This document shows, in pieces, positions 1-9,208 of a stretch of DNA of 64,000 nucleotides. The stretch lies in NCBI RefSeq assembly GCF_014850975.1, contig NZ_JACXST010000001.1:496001-560000 (forward strand), in the 5' to 3' direction. The DNA is from Methylomonas fluvii. Its GTDB lineage: Bacteria; Pseudomonadota; Gammaproteobacteria; Methylococcales; Methylomonadaceae. The translations under genes and the position numbers were made by a program. Numbering within the stretch: the first letter of the stretch is position 1; the number at the start of each line of letters is the position of its first letter. A model generated the notes under the pieces. That model was not told where the DNA came from, did no database searches, and saw only the letters and a list, made by a program, of their open reading frames with translations.

Positions 1-975
1 AACCAATCTCAAGCGCTGTCCCACTGGTTAAATGCCCGGAAAAGCCAATGGGAACATCTGGAAAACACCCTTAAACCGACGACTAGCCGCCGCGATCGGG
101 AAATCGGTGATGCCCGCCAGCTGTTGTCAGGCTATCGCGCACTATTGAGCGATTTGTCCTTGTCGCGCCGGGTAAACGGCAAAGCCATGATTACCCGTTA
201 CCTGGAAAACCTGTTCTTAAAAGCCCACGAAGAAATCTACCGTCCGTCCAATCATCCATTGGCACGGCTGATCGATTTATATCATTGGGAAATACCGCAG
301 CTGATGCGAGAATTGAAAACCGCAATCTTCAGCGCCTTTGCACTGTTCGCGCTGGGCATTGCCGCCGGCTGGTGGCTGATTGGCAGCTATCCCGATTTGA
401 TCGGTCTGCTGGCCTCGCCGAAGATGATAGACCACGTTCAGAAAGGCGAATTATGGACCGACGGCCTGCTCAACGTCGCGCCGTCCTCGGTATTGTCGCT
501 TAGCATTGCCGCCAACAACATCACGGTGACACTGTTCGCCTTTGGCTTGGGGGCGTTCTACGGCGTCGGCACCCTGTACATCATCGGCTTCAACGGTTTC
601 ATGCTGGGCGGAATCTTTGCCTTTACCGCCGCTTACCAACTAGACGGGCGATTGTTTGCCTTCATCATCGGCCATGGCGTGGTCGAATTGAGCGTTATCA
701 TCATCGCCGGCGCGATGGGCTTGCAACTCGGCGAAGCGCTGATACGGCCGGGCACCCGCAATCGACTGCAAGCGTTTCAGGAAACCAGCATCAGTGCCGG
801 CAAAGTACTGCTTGCGGTAACCCCATTTCTGCTTTTCGCCGGTTTGATCGAAGGCTTTGTCTCTCCCGATCAAGCCTTCAATTTGCCGCAAAGAGCGGTA
901 ATCGGCTGCTGCAGCGGCACGATATTCTGGCTGATTCTGTTGTTCGGCGTGCCGGGAAAATCCAGACAGCAGTGA
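1..975 (+). CDS. SpoIIM-family integral membrane protein, 5' end outside window
   Basis: The reading frame is open from base 1, so the gene starts upstream of the window; a TTG at 124 is only an internal codon. About 325 residues are visible. A soluble, charged N-terminal part is followed by several hydrophobic segments (roughly from the IFSAFALFALGIAAGWWL stretch onward). The glycine-rich membrane core with NGFMLGG and GHGVVELSVI is typical of the stage II sporulation protein M family, which is widespread in non-sporulating proteobacteria, where its role is not settled; it is often found with RDD and MoxR-type genes. The gene ends 230 bases before the convergent sodB. Confidence 0.8.
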   Translation, partial: NQSQALSHWLNARKSQWEHLENTLKPTTSRRDREIGDARQLLSGYRALLSDLSLSRRVNGKAMITRYLENLFLKAHEEIYRPSNHPLARLIDLYHWEIPQLMRELKTAIFSAFALFALGIAAGWWLIGSYPDLIGLLASPKMIDHVQKGELWTDGLLNVAPSSVLSLSIAANNITVTLFAFGLGAFYGVGTLYIIGFNGFMLGGIFAFTAAYQLDGRLFAFIIGHGVVELSVIIIAGAMGLQLGEALIRPGTRNRLQAFQETSISAGKVLLAVTPFLLFAGLIEGFVSPDQAFNLPQRAVIGCCSGTIFWLILLFGVPGKSRQQ

Positions 976-1156
976 CAATACTTCGCAGCTATTCGGCATA
1001 GGCTAATACGGTTTAAGGTATTGCGTTGCCGATAATATCGATAGCTTGGTTGTCGAAACGATAGGTTGAATTGGAGATGACGAGGTAGATGCTTGCCGCT
1101 TTTTAAGCTCGGCTAGCGCCAGTCTTGTATTGAAAAGCCCGAGTAATAAGTCTGGT

Positions 1157-1198
1157 AAAAGCGGCGCGGGCGGGCCTGTGAGGACGCCGGCCCGCGCC
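1157..1198 (-). terminator. Rho-independent terminator of sodB
   Basis: On the minus strand just after the sodB stop, a GC-rich stem (GGCGCGGGC pairing with GCCCGCGCC, arms 1163-1171 and 1190-1198) is followed by a run of four T at 1157-1160. Position and shape fit an intrinsic terminator. Confidence 0.7.
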
Positions 1199-1207
1199 TT
1201 CTAAAGC

Positions 1208-1789
1208 TTAAGCTTCGTAGTTGGCGCTGGCGAATTCCCAGTTAACCAAGGCCCAGAAAGCTTCCAGATATTTGGGACGCAGATTGCGGAAATCGATGTA
1301 ATAAGCGTGTTCCCAAACATCGCAAGTCAACAACGGCGTTTGGCCGGCAGTTAACGGGCAACCGGCGTTACTGGTGCTAACCAGTTCCAGACCGCCTTTG
1401 TCGTTTTTCACCAGCCACGCCCAGCCTGAGCCGAAAGTGGTGACCGCGCATTTGGTGAATTCTTCTTTGAATTTCTCGAAAGAACCGAAAGTTCTGTCAA
1501 TCGCATTTGCCAAACCGCCGGTAGGCTCGCCGCCGCCGTTGGGAGACAGGCTGTTCCAATAGAAGGTGTGGTTCCAGATTTGCGCTGCGTTGTTGAATAC
1601 GCCGCCAGAGGATTTTTTCACGATCTCTTCCAGAGACAAGCCTTCAAACTCGGTGCCAGGAACCAGATTGTTCAGGTTGGTGACATAAGTTTGGTGATGT
1701 TTGCCGTAGTGAAATTCGATCGTTTCTGCGGAAATGTGCGGCGCCAATGCGTCTTTTGCGTACGGTAATGCAGGTAATTCAAAAGCCAT
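1208..1789 (-). CDS. sodB: Superoxide dismutase [Fe]
   Basis: The 193-residue protein has the usual length of bacterial iron superoxide dismutase, which dismutates superoxide in the cytoplasm. The four metal ligands are visible at His27 (in EFHYGKHH), His74 (in IWNHTFYW), Asp157 and His161 (in DVWEHAYY). Gln70 in the AAQIWNH motif is the position that favours iron over manganese enzymes. The start has a good ribosome site (GGAG, about 9 bases upstream). It is monocistronic, divergent from the CYTH gene and followed by a strong terminator. Confidence 0.96.
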   Translation of the reverse strand: MAFELPALPYAKDALAPHISAETIEFHYGKHHQTYVTNLNNLVPGTEFEGLSLEEIVKKSSGGVFNNAAQIWNHTFYWNSLSPNGGGEPTGGLANAIDRTFGSFEKFKEEFTKCAVTTFGSGWAWLVKNDKGGLELVSTSNAGCPLTAGQTPLLTCDVWEHAYYIDFRNLRPKYLEAFWALVNWEFASANYEA

Positions 1790-1862
1790 CTTTATTCTCC
1801 AGATTGATTGAACAGCAGCAGTGATTAGGCGCGGGCTTACCGCCCAAACCTAATTACCCAGC

Positions 1863-1868
1863 ATTATA
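1863..1868 (-). promoter_or_regulatory. sodB: Possible -10 element of sodB
   Basis: A perfect TATAAT on the minus strand, followed by a GC-rich discriminator, lies about 75 bases upstream of the sodB start. No convincing -35 hexamer is seen at 16-18 bases, so the promoter call is weak. Confidence 0.35.
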
Positions 1869-1913
1869 ATAAAGAATTATTGCTTAACACTACCTAATCT
1901 AAGGAAAACAACG

Positions 1914-2387
1914 ATGGCACTTGAGGTTGAACATAAGTTTTTACTGGCGAACGACGACTGGCGCGGCGAAATAGATCACTCCGTACACTATAAACAAGGC
2001 TATTTGAGCAGCAGTCCGCTCAGCTCGGTGCGTGTGCGGATTTCCGACAAACAGGCTTGGCTGAATATCAAGAGCGCCACTATCGGCAGCCATCGCCAGG
2101 AGTTCGAGTATGAAATCCCGTTGAATGACGCCAACAGTATTCTCGACGAGCTGTGCCATAAGCCGTTAGTGGAAAAGACCCGTCATTTTGTCTATCGCGA
2201 CCGGCACGTTTGGGAAATTGATGAGTTTATGGGCGATAACCAAGGTTTGATTGTCGCTGAGATCGAATTGTCGGCAGTAGGCGAGGCCTTTGTTAAGCCG
2301 GACTGGGTCGGCATGGAAGTTACCGACGATATACGCTATTACAACAATAATCTCTGCAAGTATCCGTTCAAGGATTGGGATAAATAA
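1914..2387 (+). CDS. CYTH domain protein (triphosphate tunnel metalloenzyme family)
   Basis: The 157-residue protein begins with the ExExK signature of CYTH enzymes (Glu4, Glu6, Lys8 in LEVEHKFLL). It continues with alternating strands rich in Arg, Lys and Glu (RVRISDKQAWLNIKS, EFEYEIP, EIDEFMG, IVAEIEL), as expected for the eight-stranded tunnel that binds triphosphate and divalent metal. Small bacterial members are usually inorganic triphosphatases; adenylate cyclase or thiamine triphosphatase activity is possible in the family and cannot be told apart here. Start chosen at ATG 1914, with AAGGAAAA upstream. Divergent from sodB. Confidence 0.85.
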   Translation: MALEVEHKFLLANDDWRGEIDHSVHYKQGYLSSSPLSSVRVRISDKQAWLNIKSATIGSHRQEFEYEIPLNDANSILDELCHKPLVEKTRHFVYRDRHVWEIDEFMGDNQGLIVAEIELSAVGEAFVKPDWVGMEVTDDIRYYNNNLCKYPFKDWDK

Positions 2388-2618
2388 GCGGCAACAATCC
2401 AAATAGGCGATGAAAATTGCCGTTTTCTGAGGTTTGCGGCGCTTGTTGCAAAACTGGGACAAGATATTCGCAGAGTCGCTACAGCGCTACAAATGCATAT
2501 CTAGCCTGCCTCACTAAGGCCTGGCGCTTAGCGAATTTTTGCGATAGGCAATACTTTGTTAAAACAATAATTTAAAGGACGTATTGAAATCCAAAATGCA
2601 ATGCTCTATATTGAATGT

Positions 2619-3308
2619 ATGAGCAAAGCTACTTTTGTTGTTTTATTGATACTTTTTGCCGGCCCGCTGCATGCATCGGAGCTGGCAACCGCTATCGCCC
2701 GTTTGGAAAGCGACTGGGCCAGCGTTTATTATCAAAGCGACGAAACCCGGCAAAGGCAAACTTATCCGCAATTGCTGGAAACAGCCGCCGAATTAACCAA
2801 ACGCTACCCGAATGCCGCCGAGCCGAAAATCTGGCAAGCGACGATTATCGCCACCAATGCGGCTTTTCAATCTTCGCTGAGAGCCTTGTCTAGCTTGCAA
2901 ACCGCCAAGACGCTCTTGGAAGAAGCCATTGCTCAAAATCCCAATGCGCTGGATGGCGCGGCCTATGTCACGCTGGGCACGCTGTATTATATGGTGCCTG
3001 GCTGGCCGGTATCTTTTGGGGATAATCAGCTTGCGGAGCAAATGTTGAAAGCCAGCTTGAAAATCAACCCCAACGGTATCGACGCCAATTACTTCTACGC
3101 CGATTATTTGCTGCAACAGGATCGCAGCGCGGAAGCTGAGGAATATTTGCACAAGGCCGTCCAGGCCCCGCTGCGCAAGCAGCAAGTATTTGCCGATAGC
3201 CAGTTGCAAAACGAAGCCAAAATGGCGCTGGCACATACCCAGCAACGTAAATCCAACGCCGGCAAAAATAAATTTCAATCGTTGTTCACTTCCGCGACAG
3301 CCGACTAA
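2619..3308 (+). CDS. Exported TPR-type periplasmic protein
   Basis: From ATG 2619 the 229-residue product has a clean signal peptide (MSKATFVVLLILFAGPLHA, cleavage predicted after HA). An upstream in-frame ATG at 2601 would put six extra residues before it and is less likely. The mature part is helical and contains TPR-like repeats (about residues 70-190, for example DGAAYVTLGTLYYMVPGW and NYFYADYLLQQDRSAEAEEYL). It resembles TatT-like periplasmic TPR proteins. The next gene starts 69 bases later on the same strand and has a periplasmic sensor part, but no functional link can be shown. Confidence 0.7.
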   Translation: MSKATFVVLLILFAGPLHASELATAIARLESDWASVYYQSDETRQRQTYPQLLETAAELTKRYPNAAEPKIWQATIIATNAAFQSSLRALSSLQTAKTLLEEAIAQNPNALDGAAYVTLGTLYYMVPGWPVSFGDNQLAEQMLKASLKINPNGIDANYFYADYLLQQDRSAEAEEYLHKAVQAPLRKQQVFADSQLQNEAKMALAHTQQRKSNAGKNKFQSLFTSATAD

Positions 3309-3377
3309 ATCCGCCTGGCCCGTTTGCCTTTGGCTGTAGAATAACCCTACTTTCAAAACAGGCCACCACTGGCATTT

Positions 3378-6300
3378 ATGAAAAAAACCATTTTCGGACT
3401 GTCCGCGGTATTTTTTTTACTGTTTTGTACGTCCAGCGCCGCTGACACACCTGCAGCAAATCGGCCGCTGGAGACAGTAACGCTGCAATTAAAATGGTTT
3501 CACCAATTCCAATTTGCCGGTTATTACGCGGCTATCGAGCAAGGCTATTATGCCGAGGAAGGCTTGCAGGTAGCGATACGCGAGCGCAATCCTGACCAAG
3601 ACTACGTAGAACAGGTCGCATCCGGGGGAGCCGAATACGGCATCGGCGATTCCGGCATCATTGCCCAGTATGCCAACGGCAAGCCCATCGCGGCTCTAGC
3701 CGCCCTATTTCAGCACGATGCGCTGGTGCTGTTCAGCAAACAAGCTTCCGGCATCGTCAGTCCCTACGAAATGGCCGGCAAGCGCATCATGTACGATGTG
3801 GTGGGCGAGAATAATGCGCAGATTCGCGCCTTACTCGCCGAAGCCAATCTAAACGAAAGCCGCTATCAAAAAATTGCCGAGACCTTTAACAACGCCGACT
3901 TTATTGCGGATAAAGTCGATGTGATGTCCGGCTATATCACCGACCGACCATTCAACTTTCGCGCCGCCGGCATCAAATTCAACATTATCAATCCACAAAA
4001 TTACGGTATCGACTTTTACGGCGACTTGCTTTTCACCAGCCGCAACGAGCTACAGCAACATCCCGGCCGCGCCGAGCGCTTCCTCCGGGCCAGTTTGAAA
4101 GGCTGGGAATATGCGCTGTCTCATCCCGATTTGCTGATCGAGCTGATCCAACACAAATACCCAAGCAAACTCAATTCGGAACAACTGCGCTACGAAGCCG
4201 AGGAAACCCGTAAGCTGATCATGCCGGACAACATCCCGCTGGGCCAGATAGAGACTGCCCGCTTACGCCGGGTAGCCGACATTTATGCCAACCTGAAATT
4301 AGCGCGTCCTTTGAGCGACGGCCAACTCAATGAGTTTGTCTACGGCGGCAGACAATCCGCCAATTTGCCATTGAACGACGCGGAACGGCAGTGGCTGGCT
4401 GAGCATCCTGAAATTCGGGTGGGCATAGACAGAAATTTTCCGCCATACGAATGGCTGGATGCGGCTGGCGAGCATCAAGGCATGATTGCCGAACACCTCA
4501 AGCTAATCGAGCAGAGATTGGGCGTGAAGTTCGTTCTGATCAAGGACAAATCCTGGCAGGACGTGCTGGACATGGCCAAACGCGGCGAACTGGACATGCT
4601 CGCCGGGGCGACCAAAACCCCTGACCGAGAGCAGTACCTGAGTTTTACCCAACCCTATATCAGTACGCCGACGGTGATCATCGGCGACAAAAGCGGTGCT
4701 TATATCAATTCCCTGCCACTACTGACAGGGAGACGGGTCGCCATCGAACAAGGGTATTTTGTTCAGGAATTGCTGAGCAGAGACTACCCAGGGATACAGT
4801 TGCTGACTGCCCCCTCGGTGCAAGAAGCGCTTAATCTGCTGGCCGAAGGCAAAGTGGATGCTTATGTCGGCGATGCGGCCTCGGCCAGTTACGCAATCAG
4901 ACAACAAGGCTTATTGAATCTGCAAATTGCCGGCCAACCAGGCTACCTCAACGAAACCCGGATGGCCGCGCTCACATCTCAGCCGCAATTGCTGTCGCTG
5001 CTGGAAAAAGCTCTGGCCAGTATCAGCCAAGCCGAACACGATGCCATTATTAACCGCTGGATGGCTTTGAAGGTAGAGCAAGGCATTCAAGTGGAAGCGC
5101 TGTTGCGATCCGCCGCCGTTGCCCTGCTGGCCCTGTTGTTTTTCGTCTATTGGGTGTTCAGGCTGCGTAAGGAAATCAAGGCCCGCAAACGTAGCGAAGC
5201 CGACCTGGCGCGGCTTTACACCAATATGTCGCTGGGCTTTGCGCTACATCAGGTAATACGCGACGACAGCGGCAAAATCGTCGATTATCGCTATCTGGAT
5301 ATCAACCCGGCCTTTGAAAAAATGACCGGTATTGCCCGCGAGAACTGGATAGGCAAAACTGTGAAACAGGTGTTGCCGAATACCGAGGGAGCCTGGATCG
5401 CCAGCTTCGATGGGCTGGATACCAGCGGCGAGCCGCAACATTTTGAAAACTGCGTGACCGATTTGGGCCGCTGGTATGCCATCGATAGCTATAAAGCCAG
5501 TCCCGACCGTTTCGTCGTGTTAGTCCAGGACATTACCGAGCGCAAACAGACCGAACTGGCACTAAAAGAGAGTGAAGAACGCTTTCGGATCAGCCAAATC
5601 TATGGTGGAGTGGGGATCTGGGAAGCGGATTTATTGAAAAATCGCCAGTTCTGGTCGGAAATCGTCACGACTGAATTGGGTTTTCCACATAAGGCACAAA
5701 ATACCTGGAACGATTTCCTGGAAGTGGTTTGTCCGGAGGATAGACATTTAATTTTGGAAGCGACCCGCGAGCACCTTGAACGCGGCGCCAATTACGATGT
5801 GGAGTACCGTATCCAAACCCCTAGCGGCGAAAAGCGCTGGATGCGCTCGGTGGGCCAGGTCGAACGCGACGGTAACGGCAAACCGGTAAGAATGCGCGGC
5901 ATTGTCCATGATGTCAGCAAACGCAAAGCGGCCGAAGAAAAACTGCGGCTGTCGGCGCGGGTATTTTCGGACGCCCACGAAGGCATCATCATTACCGACC
6001 TCAACGCCTGTATCATCGATGTCAACGCCGCCTTCACCGACATCACCGGCTACAGCCGCGAAGAAGCGCTCGGGCAAAATCCCAGCTTTTTGAAATCCGG
6101 CCGGCAAGCGCCGGAGTTTTATGACGCCATGTGGGCCATCATAAACCAGACCGGTCATTGGCAAGGCGAAGTCTGGAATCGCCGGAAAAATGGGGATTTG
6201 TATGCCGAACTGTTAACGGTTTCGGCCTTGCGCGATGACGCCGGCAATATCATCAATTACCTGGGCTTGTTCTCGGACATCACCGAAAGCAAACAACAGC

Positions 6301-8012
6301 AGCAAGCCCTGGAAGTGCTGGCGCATTTCGATCCGCTTACCCAATTGCCCAATCGCGCCTTATTCGCCGACCGCTTTGCCCAGGCTATCGCCCACAGCAA
6401 ACGTGCCGAATCGCTATTGGCGGTGTGCTACCTGGATTTAGATGGATTCAAGCAAGTTAACGATAACTTCGGCCACGAAACCGGCGACCAGCTATTGGTG
6501 GAAGTGGCCAAGCGCATCAAGTTAAAGCTGCGCGAAGGCGATACGGTTTGCCGGCTGGGCGGTGACGAATTCGCGTTGCTATTTGAAAACTTGCAATCGG
6601 TGCAGCAATGCGAAGATGCCTTGACCCGCATTCATCAGGCCATGGCCGAACCTTTCGAGTTGGAAAACCGCCATGTGCGGATTGCCGCCAGCAGCGGCGT
6701 GACCATCTATCCGCTGGATTTGGAAGATCCGGATATTCTGTTGCGCCACGCCGACCAAGCCATGTATCAGGCCAAATTGGATGGCCGCAACCGCTATCGG
6801 ATTTACGATCATTTGCCGGGCCAATCGAGCAGCATCAATCATCGCCCCAGCCGTTTGGAGCAAGCCTTGGCCGAAGTCGGCCAGGCGCTGATGGATAGCC
6901 AGTTTTGCATGTATTACCAACCCAGGGTCAATATCAAAACCGGCGAAGTGGTCGGCGCAGAAGCGCTGATCCGTTGGCATCATCCGGAACGCGGCGTGTT
7001 GCCGCCGGCCGAGTTTCTGCCCATAGTCGAAAACACTACCTTGGAAATCGACCTGAGCAACTGGGTGCTACGGCAAGCCTTTAAACAATTGCAGGTTTGG
7101 CACGATCTCGGCTTGAATCTGCAAGTGAGCGTGAACATATCCCCGCGCCATCTGCAATGGCCGGATTTCATCAAAACCCTGGAAACCTTATTAACGGAAT
7201 ACCCGCAAATTCCTTCCTGGCAATTGGAATTGGAAGTATTGGAAAGTAGCGTACTGGAAGACTTGATCTCGGTTGGGGAAACGCTGAAACAATGCTATTA
7301 CGACCTCGGCGTACCCTGTGCGCTCGACGATTTCGGCACCGGTTATTCGTCGCTGGCGCATTTGCGGCATTTGACCATCAACACGGTAAAGATCGATCAG
7401 AGTTTTGTCCGCAATATGATAGACGACCCGGATGACATGGCCATTGTCGAAAGTGTGATTGCGCTGGCCAAAGCCTTTAAACGCGAAGCGGTTGCCGAAG
7501 GCGTGGAAGATATAGAACACGGGATTTTTCTGATCGATTTGGGCTGCAGCATCGCTCAAGGCTGCGCCATCGCCGAGGCCATGCCGGCCGACGCGGTGTT
7601 GGCTTGGGTCAACAGTTATCGCAACCCTACGGCCTGGACTGATTGCGCCGGACTTTCGCTGACGAATTGGCAAAACCAATTGGAATTATTGAAACTTCAG
7701 CAGCAGTATTGGATGCGCCGTCTGGAACAATGTCTGCATCCTCCAACCGGCAGCAGTCCACGCTGGCCTATCCTGAACTCGAAAAAATCGCATCTGGGTA
7801 GATGGCTGGAACGGCTCAAACACGAGCGCGGCATTGATGCACGTTTACTGGAACAACTGGAGCGGGCGCAATCCCGCCAACAAATTCTGGCGGAACAACT
7901 CCAACGTCATCGGCTGGACGGCAGGAGCGGCGACAGCGCAGATTTTAGCCAATTACGTGAAGCCAATCTGCAAATAGTGCAGTTACTGGAGCGTCTAGAA
8001 CCGGCGGCCTAA
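3378..8012 (+). CDS. Multidomain c-di-GMP sensor protein: NMT1-SBP3-TM-PAS(3)-GGDEF-EAL
   Basis: This 1544-residue membrane protein starts with a signal sequence. It then has an NMT1/THI5-like binding domain (about 35-310, beginning LQLKWFHQFQFAGYYAA), a family-3 solute-binding domain (about 330-560, with RVGIDRNFPPYEWLD) and a transmembrane segment near 575-595. Three PAS/PAC units follow, then a GGDEF domain with an intact LGGDEFALL active site and a preceding DPLTQLPNRALF, and an EAL domain with AEALIRWHHP, DDFGTGYSSL and EGVEDIE intact. Both cyclase and phosphodiesterase motifs look competent, so the net activity cannot be predicted. A helical C-terminal tail (about 1430-1544) resembles a degenerate CZB domain. 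The periplasmic part implies sensing of a small nutrient such as a pyrimidine-like or amino-acid ligand (inference). Confidence 0.9.
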   Translation: MKKTIFGLSAVFFLLFCTSSAADTPAANRPLETVTLQLKWFHQFQFAGYYAAIEQGYYAEEGLQVAIRERNPDQDYVEQVASGGAEYGIGDSGIIAQYANGKPIAALAALFQHDALVLFSKQASGIVSPYEMAGKRIMYDVVGENNAQIRALLAEANLNESRYQKIAETFNNADFIADKVDVMSGYITDRPFNFRAAGIKFNIINPQNYGIDFYGDLLFTSRNELQQHPGRAERFLRASLKGWEYALSHPDLLIELIQHKYPSKLNSEQLRYEAEETRKLIMPDNIPLGQIETARLRRVADIYANLKLARPLSDGQLNEFVYGGRQSANLPLNDAERQWLAEHPEIRVGIDRNFPPYEWLDAAGEHQGMIAEHLKLIEQRLGVKFVLIKDKSWQDVLDMAKRGELDMLAGATKTPDREQYLSFTQPYISTPTVIIGDKSGAYINSLPLLTGRRVAIEQGYFVQELLSRDYPGIQLLTAPSVQEALNLLAEGKVDAYVGDAASASYAIRQQGLLNLQIAGQPGYLNETRMAALTSQPQLLSLLEKALASISQAEHDAIINRWMALKVEQGIQVEALLRSAAVALLALLFFVYWVFRLRKEIKARKRSEADLARLYTNMSLGFALHQVIRDDSGKIVDYRYLDINPAFEKMTGIARENWIGKTVKQVLPNTEGAWIASFDGLDTSGEPQHFENCVTDLGRWYAIDSYKASPDRFVVLVQDITERKQTELALKESEERFRISQIYGGVGIWEADLLKNRQFWSEIVTTELGFPHKAQNTWNDFLEVVCPEDRHLILEATREHLERGANYDVEYRIQTPSGEKRWMRSVGQVERDGNGKPVRMRGIVHDVSKRKAAEEKLRLSARVFSDAHEGIIITDLNACIIDVNAAFTDITGYSREEALGQNPSFLKSGRQAPEFYDAMWAIINQTGHWQGEVWNRRKNGDLYAELLTVSALRDDAGNIINYLGLFSDITESKQQQQALEVLAHFDPLTQLPNRALFADRFAQAIAHSKRAESLLAVCYLDLDGFKQVNDNFGHETGDQLLVEVAKRIKLKLREGDTVCRLGGDEFALLFENLQSVQQCEDALTRIHQAMAEPFELENRHVRIAASSGVTIYPLDLEDPDILLRHADQAMYQAKLDGRNRYRIYDHLPGQSSSINHRPSRLEQALAEVGQALMDSQFCMYYQPRVNIKTGEVVGAEALIRWHHPERGVLPPAEFLPIVENTTLEIDLSNWVLRQAFKQLQVWHDLGLNLQVSVNISPRHLQWPDFIKTLETLLTEYPQIPSWQLELEVLESSVLEDLISVGETLKQCYYDLGVPCALDDFGTGYSSLAHLRHLTINTVKIDQSFVRNMIDDPDDMAIVESVIALAKAFKREAVAEGVEDIEHGIFLIDLGCSIAQGCAIAEAMPADAVLAWVNSYRNPTAWTDCAGLSLTNWQNQLELLKLQQQYWMRRLEQCLHPPTGSSPRWPILNSKKSHLGRWLERLKHERGIDARLLEQLERAQSRQQILAEQLQRHRLDGRSGDSADFSQLREANLQIVQLLERLEPAA

Positions 8013-8126
8013 GCCTATTCTGACCAACGCCAGCCGGATTTTGAACCCATTAGAACAGCCACAATGCGCCTGACTAAACAAACCAACTTTACGGACCGCA
8101 TCCACTTTGCTTAAGGGCAAAGCCAC

Positions 8127-8167
8127 AAGCCTCGCGCGAATCGTTTATTGGCCTGCGCGCGAGGCTT
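8127..8167. terminator. Inverted repeat, candidate terminator
   Basis: A perfect 12-bp inverted repeat (AAGCCTCGCGCG at 8127-8138, CGCGCGAGGCTT at 8156-8167) lies 115 bases after the c-di-GMP gene. There is no long T run (TTCAAGTTT follows), so it could be a weak terminator or a palindromic dispersed element. Confidence 0.4.
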
Positions 8168-8173
8168 TCAAGT

Positions 8174-8557
8174 TTGGGGTTGCACCCATTTGGCTTAGTC
8201 AAATAGCTTTTTACCTGGCCCGCAAAGTTATGGTGGTTTGCGATTAAAGCAATTTGCTATCGGCGAGAACCGTTTCCGCTTGCGCGCTTGCCCAGTCAGC
8301 TTTGCGATTGAAGCTATTTGCCTTGCACGAACGGCTAAATGGCTGGCGCGCAAGGTCGAGTAGGTTTAAGTTTGAACCAAATTGGCGTAGCCGAATAGCT
8401 TTTTGCCTCGCGCACAAAGCTATCTTGGCTGGCAATTAAAGCGATTTGCTATGGACGAGAACTGTTTTAGCTTGCGCGCTTGCTTAGGCCAGTTTGCGAT
8501 TGCAGCTATTCGCCTTGCGAGCATGGCTTTTTAGCTTGTCGGCATGCCTTAGAACTC
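8174..8557. repeat. Degenerate tandem array, six 64-bp units in two 192-bp super-units
   Basis: Aligning the non-coding stretch at an offset of 64 bases shows six diverged units, starting near 8174, 8238, 8302, 8366, 8430 and 8494. Their common core is like TGCGATT-AAGC-ATTTGC. Units 2 and 5 (about three quarters identical by eye), 3 and 6, and 1 and 4 match each other better than their neighbours, giving a 192-base higher-order period. No long convincing reading frame is present. Origin and function are unknown. Confidence 0.7.
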
Positions 8558-8681
8558 GGCGCTTAAGGCTAAAAGGTATTCGGGAAGGGCAAAAAGCCTG
8601 GGATTGGTAGCGTTGAAGCTCAGCGGTATAGCCTTGCGGTCGGCCGTCCCCCGCGGCCGGTTGCAAACGCCACCGTCAAGC

Positions 8682-9152
8682 TTAGCCGGCGGCTGGTTCG
8701 ACTTTGCTCTTGGCGCCACGATTGAAACGCACCGCCATCGCCTGCCGCAGCGTTTCCAGCGCCGCGCCTTTGCCGGCGATTTTTAAAGAAGCGTAGGCGT
8801 CCAGGCAAAAGCTGTAAATATCGCTGCCCAGCGCCATGTCGGTATCATCGCCGCGCGCCTGCAAATCCCGCAGCCGATGCAAGCGTGGGCGGAGTTGGTC
8901 GAGGCTGGTCATGTCCGCTTGCGCCTCGGGCATGTTCAGATTGGGCGGGATCGCCTGAGCATTTTGGGCGGCCAGCAGCATGGTCTGCCGACAGAAGGCT
9001 TCGGTCTTATCGCCCATCTTGAGAATATTGCGGCGCTGGTCGGGTGACAGCGACGCGAAGCCGGCGAAATGGGTTTCCAGGGTATTCAAAGCCGCGTCGA
9101 TCTCCGCCAACGCCGCATCACTGAAAGTTAACGATAACAAATTCTGACTCAT
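8682..9152 (-). CDS. Hypothetical helical protein
   Basis: I do not recognise this family. The product is 156 residues, soluble, largely alpha-helical and Ala/Leu-rich, with no signal peptide or membrane segment. Two conserved-looking stretches are PDQRRNILKMGDKTEAFCRQ and SDIYSFCLDAYASLK. Start chosen at ATG 9152, which has AGGAG at 9159-9163. An insertion sequence is joined directly to that ribosome site, so the native promoter has been moved away by 1.5 kb. The IS transposase is read in the same direction and might supply transcription. Confidence 0.65.
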   Translation of the reverse strand: MSQNLLSLTFSDAALAEIDAALNTLETHFAGFASLSPDQRRNILKMGDKTEAFCRQTMLLAAQNAQAIPPNLNMPEAQADMTSLDQLRPRLHRLRDLQARGDDTDMALGSDIYSFCLDAYASLKIAGKGAALETLRQAMAVRFNRGAKSKVEPAAG

Positions 9153-9208
9153 CTTAATCTCCTACATAGTCGTCCCTGAAAAAGCCGATATTTTCCGAAC
9201 ACCAGCAT

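Noticed and set aside
2389-2430. Terminator after the CYTH gene
   Set aside because: GCGGCAA..TTGCCG with a short T run is visible, but the stem is short and the loop long, so it is not convincing.
8174-8557. CRISPR array
   Set aside because: The repeats are diverged along their whole length with no constant repeat and unique spacer pattern, and no cas genes are present.
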